Part shown: positions 33,073 to 40,758 of the stretch, piece by piece | Position numbering within the stretch: the stretch's first letter is position 1 | Layout: each line of letters opens with the position of its first letter | Source: Propionibacteriaceae bacterium UBA7704 | Lineage (GTDB): Bacteria > Actinomycetota > Actinomycetes > Propionibacteriales > Propionibacteriaceae | DNA: 44,065 bases | NCBI GenBank assembly: GCA_002482525.1 | Contig: DLGC01000016.1 | Location: 130,869 to 174,933, forward strand | Reading direction: 5' to 3' | Position numbers and translations under genes: made by a program | The notes under the pieces: generated by a model | The model's database searches: none | Told to the model about the DNA's origin: nothing | Seen by the model: only the letters and a program-made list of their open reading frames with translations

Positions 33073-33303
33073 ATGACCACCGTGAACGTCTACGAAGCCA
33101 AGACGCAACTCTCGAAGCTGCTGGAAATGGTCGAGCGCGGCGAATCGGTCACCATCGCCCGCGCGGGGCGCCCGATCGCAGATCTGGTGCCACACACACG
33201 CGTCGACCAGGTGTTTGGTGCGCTCCAAGGGCAGATCCGCTGGGATCCAGATACCTTCGACGACGAAGATCCCGAGGTTCTCGAGATGTTCGGCATCCAG
33301 TGA
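33073..33303 (+). CDS. vapB: Antitoxin, Phd/YefM family
   Basis: A 76-residue antitoxin. The N-terminal DNA-binding fold has the Phd/YefM pattern VNVYEAKTQLSKLLEMVERG followed by ITIARAGRPIADLVP-type residues (positions 26-40). The acidic C-terminal tail (DTFDDEDPEVLEMFGIQ) would wrap the toxin. There is no Shine-Dalgarno sequence, and a promoter lies directly upstream, so it is probably leaderless. Its stop overlaps the toxin GTG as GTGA, the standard coupling. It is expected to neutralise the PIN toxin and repress its own promoter at 33041-33060. Confidence 0.92.
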   Translation: MTTVNVYEAKTQLSKLLEMVERGESVTIARAGRPIADLVPHTRVDQVFGALQGQIRWDPDTFDDEDPEVLEMFGIQ

Positions 33304-33683
33304 CCGGGCTCCTCCTCGACACCCATGTGGCGCTGTGGTTCGTGGGTGAGCCCCAGCGTCTCGGGGTGCAGGCCAAGGGGATGCTCTCCTCGCAGCCAGT
33401 CTGGCTGTCCTCGGTGAGCTTGTGGGAGATCGCCATCAAACAGCAGCTCGGGAAGCTGAGCGTCGACGGTGATCTGGCCGCGGTGTTGCGGGCATCGGGT
33501 GTCGCGGAGCTGAAGCTGTCCTGGGAACACGCCAGTCGATACCCGGACGCCGACCTCGCTAACAAGGACCCCTTCGATCGGGTTCTCCTTGGACAGGCCA
33601 GCAGCGAGGGGCTGCGATTCCTGACCGCGGATCGTGCGATTCTGGCGGCACAGTTGCCGTTCGTCATTGACGCGCGTGAGTGA
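33300..33683 (+). CDS. vapC: PIN-domain toxin, VapC type
   Basis: A 127-residue PIN-domain ribonuclease. LLLDTHVALW carries the first acidic residue, SSVSLWEIAIKQQLGKL the conserved Glu, and NKDPFDRVLLGQA plus LTADRAIL supply the remaining acidic cluster. This is the subgroup that pairs with Phd/YefM antitoxins. The GTG start overlaps the antitoxin stop, so translation is coupled. Free toxin would probably cleave tRNA or rRNA. The domain looks complete and intact. Confidence 0.93.
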   Translation: MTGLLLDTHVALWFVGEPQRLGVQAKGMLSSQPVWLSSVSLWEIAIKQQLGKLSVDGDLAAVLRASGVAELKLSWEHASRYPDADLANKDPFDRVLLGQASSEGLRFLTADRAILAAQLPFVIDARE

Positions 33684-33725
33684 ACCGCGTCCCGTCTCGT
33701 CGTGAGGGGCTAGGTCAGTGCGCGA

Positions 33726-34415
33726 TCAACTGCCCGGGCGCTGCGCCCAAACGTCGGAGAGTGCGTCAACCATGAGGTCGCGGGCGTGCGAGATGTGTGC
33801 GTCCAGAGTCTTCTCGGTGGCCTCAACGTCGCCGCGCCGAGCAGCCTCGAGAATGGCTCGGTGAGCTTGTGACACTGCGATCAGATCGGAATCCCGGCGG
33901 TTGGTCATCATCAACATGGTGCGCATGGTGGGCTCAAGAATCGACCACATAGATTGCAGGCGCCGGTTCTCAGCGAGCAGATACAGCGCCGAATGAAACT
34001 CCAGGTCAGCATCGACGAAATGGCGACGGTCAGAGTCTTCAACATGGGCCTCGAGGTCGCGCTGGGCTTGCTCCAAGACCTCCCAGTCAGTGTCCGGGCG
34101 ACGGATCGCCGTTCGGGCGGCCAGCGATTCCATGGCCAGCCGGACGTCGTAGACTTCCCGAACATCGCGTTCATTCATCGCCACGACTGACAACCCTCGA
34201 CGGCGGCCTTCCAGAAGGCCTTCGGAGAGCAGCTGCTTCAGCGCGTCGCGGACGGGAAGTCGACTCACCCCAAAGCGATCAGCCACATCGATTTCCACCA
34301 GGTGAGTCCCTGCCGGGATTTCACCGGCAATGATCTGCTCGCGCAGTTTGTCGGCAAGGAGATCGCCCAACGGCCGCGATCGAGCGATGGGGTTGCCGAC
34401 TGGTTGGGGCGTCAT
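33726..34415 (-). CDS. GntR-family regulator, FCD (FadR) type
   Basis: A 229-residue regulator. The winged helix at about 15-75 includes LREQIIAGEIPAGTHLVE and DRFGVSRLPVRDALKQLL. The FCD ligand domain (about 85-215) has the expected metal-binding region around VDADLEFHSALY and the closing AHRAILEAARRGDVEA. Members commonly bind organic or sugar acids. The TTG at 34418 precedes the ATG; CGGAGA spacing favours ATG 34415. It lies 108 bases downstream of the cyclase-family gene on the same strand and is one of two FCD regulators framing the transporter cluster. It may bind the operator-like repeat at 35423-35438. Confidence 0.9.
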   Translation of the reverse strand: MTPQPVGNPIARSRPLGDLLADKLREQIIAGEIPAGTHLVEIDVADRFGVSRLPVRDALKQLLSEGLLEGRRRGLSVVAMNERDVREVYDVRLAMESLAARTAIRRPDTDWEVLEQAQRDLEAHVEDSDRRHFVDADLEFHSALYLLAENRRLQSMWSILEPTMRTMLMMTNRRDSDLIAVSQAHRAILEAARRGDVEATEKTLDAHISHARDLMVDALSDVWAQRPGS

Positions 34416-34523
34416 CAACGGTCTCCGAGCAGAACTGATCTTTGGGCATGGTGGACGGGCATGTTGCCGCAGATTCTAACGTGGCCGACTCGCAATTCCG
34501 CGCTGACGGACGGCAGGTGCCGC

Positions 34524-35363
34524 CTATTTCGGAACCAGACCGATTGCTCGTCCTGGCGCGCCACTACCGCCAACGATCTTCAGGCCGAGGAAGATCGCGG
34601 TTGCGCCGGTCGGCGGCAAGGCGGCGAGATTGCCCATGGCCTCAATGAACACCATCCCCGCGCCCAGCCCGGTGTAATGGGCGGCTGCGCCGTCGTGGGT
34701 AGATCCGCAGCTGGGGGCGTCGGTGCCGAGCGTGCGAACGCCCCGCTGCTGCAACGCCTCTAAGAAGTCATCCGATGGCGCGGGCCATCCTGGCGTCCGC
34801 TGCTGCAGTGGATCGGCCGCGTAGGCATTGCCGGCCGCGCCGGGAACGATGTGGGAATCCCAGCCGGTCAACAGCAGCACGATGTCGCCGTCGATGACCG
34901 GCCCGTGTTCGGCTTCGAACTTGCGAAGGTCCTCGGCGCTCACCATCGGGCTGATCCCGGGCTCGGTGGTGCCCGCAAGATGGCGGACATCGATCACCCT
35001 CGCCGGTCCGACCGTTTGGCGAAGATCCACCTTTTCGGCGGTGGTATCGCCAGCAGGTGTGGCGTGTGGCAAGCCAGACTGCGACGGGGGAATGTGGTGA
35101 GCCGGTGCATCGATATGGGTGCCGGAATGCTCATCCATATGGAGCGTGGCGGTGTAGTAGGCGCCGAGACGGTCGTGGGCGTCGGCAGGTGTGCGTTCCA
35201 GGGCCTCGAACCAGTTGAAGATGCTGTGCTGATAACCAGCATGCCGTGGCCAAGCGCAGGGCAGGCATTCATCGAGGGCGATGCTCAAATCAACGATGTC
35301 GTGGCTGAGTAGGGTGCGAGCGAACTCGCGACCATCAATCTGATCTGCGACGGAGCCAGTCAT
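34524..35363 (-). CDS. Cyclase-family metal-dependent hydrolase
   Basis: A 279-residue cytoplasmic metalloenzyme of the cyclase/KynB-like family. The zinc or manganese signature HSGTHIDAPAHH (about 79-90) is complete, and ERT..DAHDRLGAYYTATLHM leads into it. A downstream conserved TDAPSCGSTHDGAAAH supplies the remaining active-site residues. Known relatives hydrolyse N-formylkynurenine, isatin or similar amide and lactone bonds. In this cluster a lactone or cyclic amide hydrolase acting before or during sugar-acid catabolism is reasonable, but the substrate is unknown. It is divergent from the fused ABC gene and followed by a GntR regulator on the same strand. Confidence 0.85.
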   Translation of the reverse strand: MTGSVADQIDGREFARTLLSHDIVDLSIALDECLPCAWPRHAGYQHSIFNWFEALERTPADAHDRLGAYYTATLHMDEHSGTHIDAPAHHIPPSQSGLPHATPAGDTTAEKVDLRQTVGPARVIDVRHLAGTTEPGISPMVSAEDLRKFEAEHGPVIDGDIVLLLTGWDSHIVPGAAGNAYAADPLQQRTPGWPAPSDDFLEALQQRGVRTLGTDAPSCGSTHDGAAAHYTGLGAGMVFIEAMGNLAALPPTGATAIFLGLKIVGGSGAPGRAIGLVPK

Positions 35364-35422
35364 GGGTGGCGCCTCCTCGGCGAAGCTGTTTCTGTCACCT
35401 TAACCCCTTGCGCCGATAGTGG

Positions 35423-35438
35423 ATACTGTTTACAGTAT
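35423..35438. promoter_or_regulatory. Inverted repeat, probable GntR/FCD operator
   Basis: ATACTG-TTTA-CAGTAT has perfect 6-base arms. The inner TGTTTACA resembles FadR-subfamily operator cores. It is 60 bases upstream of the cyclase ATG (35363) and 32 bases upstream of the GTG chosen for the fused ABC gene (35471), so it can control both directions. Either GntR regulator of the cluster could bind it. Confidence 0.65.
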
Positions 35439-35470
35439 TCCGTATGCGACACCATGTGGTGGAGGGCACT

Positions 35471-37930
35471 GTGGCCCTCAAGAGCTCCGACGTTGGGGCT
35501 GTGACGGTTGAGATCGTCGGCGTCGACAAACGCTTCGGGCCCACTCACGCCGTGAACGATGTGACGCTCGGCTTCGACTCGGCCCAGATCACCGCGATCA
35601 TCGGCGGAAACGGCGCTGGCAAGAGCACCCTGATGCGGATGCTGGCCGGCGAAGAGACAGCGGACGCTGGATCGATCAGTATCGACGGGGTTCCCATCGA
35701 CCTGCACCACTTCTCCCCGCGCGCCGCCCACGAATGTGGCGTCCGCATCGTGCACCAGGAACTGTCGCTGGCTGACAGCCTCACCGTGGCAGAGAACTTC
35801 TACGTCGAACACAAACAATCCACTCGCTTCACCTGGCGCAGGCAAGCCGGGTCCGAAGCCCGCCAGGCCATAGAGGGGGCCTTCGGCGCTGATACCGGAA
35901 TCCGGCCAGATGCCCTAGTTGGCTCGCTTTCGGTCGCACAGCGCCAGATGGTCGAAATCGCGCGAGCCGCGAGCGCGCCTGGCCTGCGAGTGCTGATCCT
36001 CGACGAGCCAACCTCGGCCATGGGCCGGGAATACCTGCCCCATATGCAGCGCCTCGTGCGCTCCCTGCGGGAGGCCGGCGTCGTCGTGTTAGTCATCACG
36101 CACAAGATGTATGAGCTGCCCGCACTCGTTGATCGGGTGGTGGTCCTGCGCGGCGGAACGCTGGTCGCCGACCTGGGCATCGATGAAGCCGACGACAGCG
36201 CTTTGGTCGAGTACATGACCGGCGCCACCTCCATCGCAGAAGCCCAAGGCGCCAGCACTCACAACGCCGCTGAAACCGCCGATGAAATCGTCGTCGCCGA
36301 GCACTTCTCCAGCGCCTCGCTGGACGACATCTCGATGTATGTCCGACGCGGAGAGATTGTCGGGCTGGCCGGCCTGCAGGGCGGCGGCCAAGCGGATTTA
36401 CTCAAGGCGGTACTGGGCGGTAGCCAACGGGGACTCGCCGTAAAGGGCCGCGTCGCCTACGTCACCGGCGATCGCCGAGATGAAGGCGTCTTCCCGCTGT
36501 GGTCCACCCAGATGAACCTTGCAGTCTCGCGCCTGGTGCAGCGCTTCGGGTTGCGCCCCTTTGGCCGATCAGCAGCCGACGACATCGCCGAACCGTGGAT
36601 GAACCTTCTGAGGCTCCCGCAAGAGACTGCCGCCAAGCCGATCCTCACGCTGAGCGGCGGCATGCAGCAGAAAGTCCTCTTCGCGCGCGGCCTCGCCTTG
36701 GACGCCGACCTTCTGCTCCTCAACGACCCCACTCGAGGGGTCGATATTCATACCAAACAGGAGCTCTACGGAATCATCCAAGAAGCTGCCTCATCGGGAC
36801 GCGGTGTCCTGTGGTGCAGCAGCGAAGATCTCGAAGCGGCCCGCTGCGATCGGGTCTACGTGATGGCCGATGGCCGAATTCAAAGCGAGGCCAAAGGCAG
36901 CGAGATCTCAGGCAGCGAGGTCGCCGCCGCGTCCATCGAGTCGGCAGAAGATATCAAGCCAAACCAGGCCACCGCCCCCGCGGCGGCGAGGCACCGCCTG
37001 GGTCGTCTCCTTCACCAAAGGTGGTTCCTCGCCGCACTCGGGCTGTTGGCGACCTTCCTGGTCATCGTCACTCGTCAACCCATCATCGCCAGCTACAACG
37101 GGCTGGATCTGGTGCTCTCTTTGGCGCCGGTGTTGGGCTTGGTGGGGCTGGCGCAGATGTTTGTCATCGCGCTGGGTGACATTGACATCGGAATCGGCGC
37201 CTATATGGGTTACGTCGGGGTCGTAGCAGCAACTGCACTGAATACCGACCCCCTCATCGGCTGGCTGCTCCTGCTTGCCGGCATCGCGCTATATCCGGTC
37301 GTCTGCCTGCTGATTGTGTGGCGCAAGATACCGGCGATCGTAGTCACGTTGGGCATGTCGTTCGTGTGGCTCGGTCTTGCCTTGATTGTGCAGCCGACCG
37401 TCGGCGGCAATGTGCCGGCGTGGCTGATCGCGGCCTACAGCGTCAAGGCTCCGCTACTGCCGCTTTCCGTGTGGCTTCTCATCCTGTTGGCCGTGGGCGG
37501 GTACATCGCTGCGCAGCGTTCGCGAATTGGCACCCTGATTCGCGCCGTCGGAAGCAATGAAGCCGCTGTCCATAACGCCGGTTGGAACACCTTGTTCGTG
37601 CGGCTGGCCGCCTACACCATCACCGGAACCCTGGGATGTCTGGCCGGGCTAGTCTTCGCCGCCATTGCAACTGCCGGTGATCCGAATGGGACGGCCGGCT
37701 ACACCTTGATCGCCATCGCCGCGGCGATCATCGGAGGCAGTTCATTCCTGGGTGGCCGGCTCTCAGCGGTCGGCGTTGTTCTTGCCGCCACCATGCTCAC
37801 CCTGATCGCTGTCTTGTTGAGCGCTCTGGCCGTGCCGCCCGTGTTCACCGCTGCATTTCAAGGCGGCGTGCTGCTGGCAGTCATGGCGCTGCGCAGAATC
37901 CCCGCCTTCCGATTGGAGCAGGAATCATGA
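35471..37930 (+). CDS. Fused ABC importer: two ATPase domains plus RbsC-like permease
   Basis: An 819-residue chain joining three parts normally encoded by two genes. ATPase domain 1 has GGNGAGKST (45-53), VHQELSLADSLTVAEN, signature SLSVAQRQMVEIARA and VLILDEPTSAM. Domain 2 has a degenerate GLQGGGQADLL for Walker A, an intact signature LSGGMQQKVLFARGL and LLLLNDPTRGVD, where the Walker B Asp is Asn and the next Glu is Asp. From about residue 520 it becomes a ribose-type permease with about ten helices, including ALGDIDIGIGAYMG. I start at GTG 35471 (GGAGGG just upstream) rather than ATG 35444, next to the operator. It overlaps the second permease gene by ATGA. Confidence 0.9.
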   Translation: MALKSSDVGAVTVEIVGVDKRFGPTHAVNDVTLGFDSAQITAIIGGNGAGKSTLMRMLAGEETADAGSISIDGVPIDLHHFSPRAAHECGVRIVHQELSLADSLTVAENFYVEHKQSTRFTWRRQAGSEARQAIEGAFGADTGIRPDALVGSLSVAQRQMVEIARAASAPGLRVLILDEPTSAMGREYLPHMQRLVRSLREAGVVVLVITHKMYELPALVDRVVVLRGGTLVADLGIDEADDSALVEYMTGATSIAEAQGASTHNAAETADEIVVAEHFSSASLDDISMYVRRGEIVGLAGLQGGGQADLLKAVLGGSQRGLAVKGRVAYVTGDRRDEGVFPLWSTQMNLAVSRLVQRFGLRPFGRSAADDIAEPWMNLLRLPQETAAKPILTLSGGMQQKVLFARGLALDADLLLLNDPTRGVDIHTKQELYGIIQEAASSGRGVLWCSSEDLEAARCDRVYVMADGRIQSEAKGSEISGSEVAAASIESAEDIKPNQATAPAAARHRLGRLLHQRWFLAALGLLATFLVIVTRQPIIASYNGLDLVLSLAPVLGLVGLAQMFVIALGDIDIGIGAYMGYVGVVAATALNTDPLIGWLLLLAGIALYPVVCLLIVWRKIPAIVVTLGMSFVWLGLALIVQPTVGGNVPAWLIAAYSVKAPLLPLSVWLLILLAVGGYIAAQRSRIGTLIRAVGSNEAAVHNAGWNTLFVRLAAYTITGTLGCLAGLVFAAIATAGDPNGTAGYTLIAIAAAIIGGSSFLGGRLSAVGVVLAATMLTLIAVLLSALAVPPVFTAAFQGGVLLAVMALRRIPAFRLEQES

Positions 37931-38910
37931 GCACCGCATCGGTTGCCACTGTGAATCCGCGAGCGCTGGGCTCGCGCCTGGTCTCGGCACCCTGGTCGAT
38001 GGCCGCCGGGGTGAGTTTGCTCCTACTGGCAATCCTGGCCGTAGTCAGCGGGCAAAATCCGCTCCTCATTCTGGGGTCCAATGCCCAAACCGCGAGCTTC
38101 GTGGTGCTGGTCGCATTGGCGCAGATGGTCGTCGTCACCGCCGGAGAAGGTGCCATCGATCTCTCGATTCCCAACACCATCTCCATCTCGGTGTACGTCA
38201 CTACGATCCTGCAACAAGGCGACAGCGCCCGATTGCCGATTGCGATCGCTGCTGCCTTGGTGGTCGGTCTCGCCGTCGGCGCGGTCAACGGGGCCTTCGT
38301 CACCTTGCTGCGAGTGCCGGCCATCGTCGCGACCCTGGCGGTCGGGTTCGTCGTGAACTCGCTGGTCAACGTGCTGTCGAATGTACCCGGACGAGGTCAG
38401 GCCAGTCCGGCGCTGCAGGCATTCGCCCGCGGCGACCTATTCGGCGTCTCCTACCTGGTGCTGTTCGCACTCGCAGCGTTGATCGTGATGGGGTTCTACA
38501 TCTTGCGGACCACCCCCGGACTTCGCCTCGTTGCCACCGGCCAGAGCTTTGCGGCCGCCGAGGTCGGTGGGCTCAAACCCCGACGCTCCCGCATGAGTTC
38601 CTTCGTCATCAGCGGGCTGATCGCCGCGATCGTCGGCGTGCTCCTGTGCGGCTACAGCAACGGCGCCTTCCTCGGGATCGGCGACCCATACCAGATCGCC
38701 TCCATCGCGGCGGTAGTGCTGGGCGGGACGCTGATGTCCGGCGGTCGCCCCAGCGTGGTGGGTTGCTTGTTCGGAGCACTCTTCCTTGCCTTTGTTACGA
38801 CGCTGACCAATGTGTTGGCGGTCCCAGCCGGCGTCCGCTGGCTTATTCAGGGCCTCATCATCATCGGAGCCCTGGCCCTCCCCAGATTTGGTCGTTCTTC
38901 GACCTCATAA
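37927..38910 (+). CDS. ABC transporter permease, RbsC-like
   Basis: A 327-residue permease of the ribose-type (CUT2) family with about nine or ten helices. VVTAGEGAIDLSIPNTISI corresponds to the usual GGIDLSVG region, and VGGLKPRRSRMSSFVISGL is the cytoplasmic coupling segment. With the permease half of the fused protein it should make a heterodimeric membrane pore, as in the two-permease members of the family. The ATG overlaps the fused gene stop (ATGA), implying coupled translation and one-to-one amounts. The binding-lipoprotein gene follows after 57 bases. Confidence 0.92.
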   Translation: MSTASVATVNPRALGSRLVSAPWSMAAGVSLLLLAILAVVSGQNPLLILGSNAQTASFVVLVALAQMVVVTAGEGAIDLSIPNTISISVYVTTILQQGDSARLPIAIAAALVVGLAVGAVNGAFVTLLRVPAIVATLAVGFVVNSLVNVLSNVPGRGQASPALQAFARGDLFGVSYLVLFALAALIVMGFYILRTTPGLRLVATGQSFAAAEVGGLKPRRSRMSSFVISGLIAAIVGVLLCGYSNGAFLGIGDPYQIASIAAVVLGGTLMSGGRPSVVGCLFGALFLAFVTTLTNVLAVPAGVRWLIQGLIIIGALALPRFGRSSTS

Positions 38911-38967
38911 CCGCCCCCTCTCTCGAGGATCGTCCCGAGTGAGCAATGCATCCTGAAAGGAGCAGCA

Positions 38968-40008
38968 ATGAAGTTACTCAGTACTGCTGTAGTGGCCGTG
39001 AGCCTCTCGGCAGCTATGGCACTCGGGGGGTGTTCGGCGTCGCCTAGCGCGTCTCCGTCCACATCGAGTGGAAAGGTGCCATCGGTGGCACTGTCGAACT
39101 CGTTCATCGGCAACGCTTGGCGTAAGACGATGGTCGAGGGCGTGCAGGCCGCAGCCGAACAGGCCAAGGCTGATGGCAAGATTTCCGGTCTGGAGGTCGT
39201 CAACGCCAACGGCGAAGCCAGCGAGCAGATCTCCCAGATTCAGGCACTCATCCTGAAGCAGCCCGACATTCTGCTGGTGGACCCGGCGTCCCCGACGGCC
39301 CTCAACGGCGTCCTGGAAAAGGCAGTTGAAGCAGGCATCACGGTCATCGCCTTCGACGGTAATGTCACCACCGATGCGGCCTACAATCTCGCCCCTGACT
39401 GGGTGGAGATCGGTGAGAAAACCGCCAACTCCGTGGTCGAGAACATGGGTGGCAAGGGCAACGTCTTGGCGGTACGCGGCGTAGCGGGCACCACCATCGA
39501 CGACGGGCAGTACCAAGGCTGGAAGAACGTCCTCGCGGCCAATCCTGACGTGAAGCTCGTCGGCGAGGTTTACGGAGACTGGGATCAGGCGAAGGCGCAA
39601 AGTGCGGTGGCATCGTTGCTGCCGACCTTGCCCGAGATTTCCGGAGTCTTCATCGCCGGTGGCTCCTACGGAACCGCTCAGGCGTTCGAAGCCGCCAAGC
39701 GCCCGATCCCTGTGATCTACGGAGGTGGCGAAGGTGTCTTCCTGAAGTGGTGGCAGGACCAAGTGAAGAAGGACCCGAAGTACGTCACCAGTAGTGACAG
39801 CGAAGGACCTTCGATCGGTACGGCCGCATTCTGGGTGGGTGTGACCATGGCCAATGGCACCGCGACCTACCCCAAGGCCATGAAGTTCCAGACCCTGACG
39901 ATCACCAACGAGAACCTCGACGAGTACGTCGCCGCAACCCCGTTGGACAGCATCGCGCAAGAGGAATGGCCCGAGCAGAAGGTCATTGACACCTTCGCAA
40001 ATAAGTGA
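38968..40008 (+). CDS. Substrate-binding lipoprotein of ABC importer
   Basis: A 346-residue lipoprotein. The signal peptide ends in LGGC with Cys22 as lipid anchor, followed by a Ser/Pro linker of about 12 residues. The type I periplasmic-binding fold starts VPSVALSNSFIGNAWRKTM. ALILKQPDILLVDPASPTAL and GITVIAFDGNV are the ligand-contact strands typical of ribose-like binding proteins. Aromatic residues (WKNV, YGDWDQ, FLKWWQDQV) may stack on the ligand, and the WW pair is unusual. AGGAG precedes the ATG. It is followed by a strong hairpin (40017-40044) that may lower expression of the downstream enzymes relative to the binding protein. Confidence 0.9.
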   Translation: MKLLSTAVVAVSLSAAMALGGCSASPSASPSTSSGKVPSVALSNSFIGNAWRKTMVEGVQAAAEQAKADGKISGLEVVNANGEASEQISQIQALILKQPDILLVDPASPTALNGVLEKAVEAGITVIAFDGNVTTDAAYNLAPDWVEIGEKTANSVVENMGGKGNVLAVRGVAGTTIDDGQYQGWKNVLAANPDVKLVGEVYGDWDQAKAQSAVASLLPTLPEISGVFIAGGSYGTAQAFEAAKRPIPVIYGGGEGVFLKWWQDQVKKDPKYVTSSDSEGPSIGTAAFWVGVTMANGTATYPKAMKFQTLTITNENLDEYVAATPLDSIAQEEWPEQKVIDTFANK

Positions 40009-40016
40009 GAAATGGC

Positions 40017-40044
40017 GGGGGGCGCGGCGCTCGCCGCGTCCCCC
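40017..40044 (+). terminator. GC-rich hairpin after binding-protein gene
   Basis: A 12-base stem (one G-T pair) from GGGGGGCGCGGC and GCCGCGTCCCCC encloses a 4-base loop, ten bases after the stop at 40008. There is no T-tract after it, and the GntR gene follows at 40064. It is therefore probably a partial terminator or an mRNA-stabilising structure rather than an operon end. Confidence 0.6.
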
Positions 40045-40063
40045 AAAGCCAGAAAGGTCAGTC

Positions 40064-40732
40064 ATGACTACGTTCGTTCGGATCTCCCTGGCCGATCCGG
40101 TCACCGATGCGCTGCGTCGGCAGATCATCACCGGTGAGATCGTGTCGGGATCGCCGTTGGCAGAAGATGCCTTGGCCGAGGCGTTCGACGTCAGCCGGGG
40201 CCCGATTCGCGATGCCCTCAAGACACTGCGTGATGAAGGCCTCGTCGAACAACAGCGGGGACGGTGGCGCTCGAAGCCGTTCTCCACCGCCGAAGTCGAC
40301 GAACTGTACGGACTGCGTGGCGCCCTGGAAGGCTATGCCTTGCGGCGAGCAATGCTCGGCAACCCGGATTGGAGCGAGCTGGACGTCATCGTCGAGAAGA
40401 TGGCCGCAGCTCAGGAGCGCTCCGATCAGGCCACGATGGTGGCCGCCGATTTTGAGTTCCACAATGCCATCTATCAACTGAGCAACAGCTGGCGCTTGAC
40501 TGAGGCGTGGCAGCGATACGCCCCCACCTTCGAAGTGCTGCTGCACCTAACGAACTCCCCGGACCCGCATTCCGCCGTCGCTGATCACCGCCGAATCCTG
40601 GCCCTAGCCAGGGCGGGCGACCCTGAACCCGCCATCGCGGAGTTGTTGGCCCACCACGAGCGCGGCGCTGTGATCGTACGGCGCTACATCAGTGAGCAAT
40701 CCGCACCCAACGAACTCCCAGAAGCTAAGTGA
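40064..40732 (+). CDS. GntR-family regulator, FCD type (second copy)
   Basis: A 222-residue winged-helix regulator. DALRRQIITGEIVSGSPLAE and AFDVSRGPIRDALKTLRDEG form the DNA-binding half; the FCD half includes AADFEFHNAIYQLSNSWRL and VADHRRILALARAGDPEPA. It is distinct from the one at 33726-34415, with low identity outside the core motifs. The ATG at 40064 has AAAGG upstream; the frame is open further but lies in the hairpin region. It is co-directional with the transporter genes and with the enzymes after it, so it may sense a pathway intermediate while the other regulator senses the external substrate. That division is speculation. Confidence 0.9.
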   Translation: MTTFVRISLADPVTDALRRQIITGEIVSGSPLAEDALAEAFDVSRGPIRDALKTLRDEGLVEQQRGRWRSKPFSTAEVDELYGLRGALEGYALRRAMLGNPDWSELDVIVEKMAAAQERSDQATMVAADFEFHNAIYQLSNSWRLTEAWQRYAPTFEVLLHLTNSPDPHSAVADHRRILALARAGDPEPAIAELLAHHERGAVIVRRYISEQSAPNELPEAK

Positions 40733-40758
40733 AATCAGCGGGAGACGAAAGAACTGTC

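Noticed and set aside
20236..33725. Integrated prophage or integrative element explanation for the island
   Set aside because: No integrase, terminase, capsid, conjugation gene or flanking direct repeat was seen. The island may still be mobile by recombination.
36200..37930. Sequencing error creating the ATPase-permease fusion
   Set aside because: The linker (about residues 480-520) is a continuous, reasonable Ala/Ser/Glu-rich stretch with no remnant ribosome binding site or start. An error cannot be excluded from one sequence, but nothing points to one.
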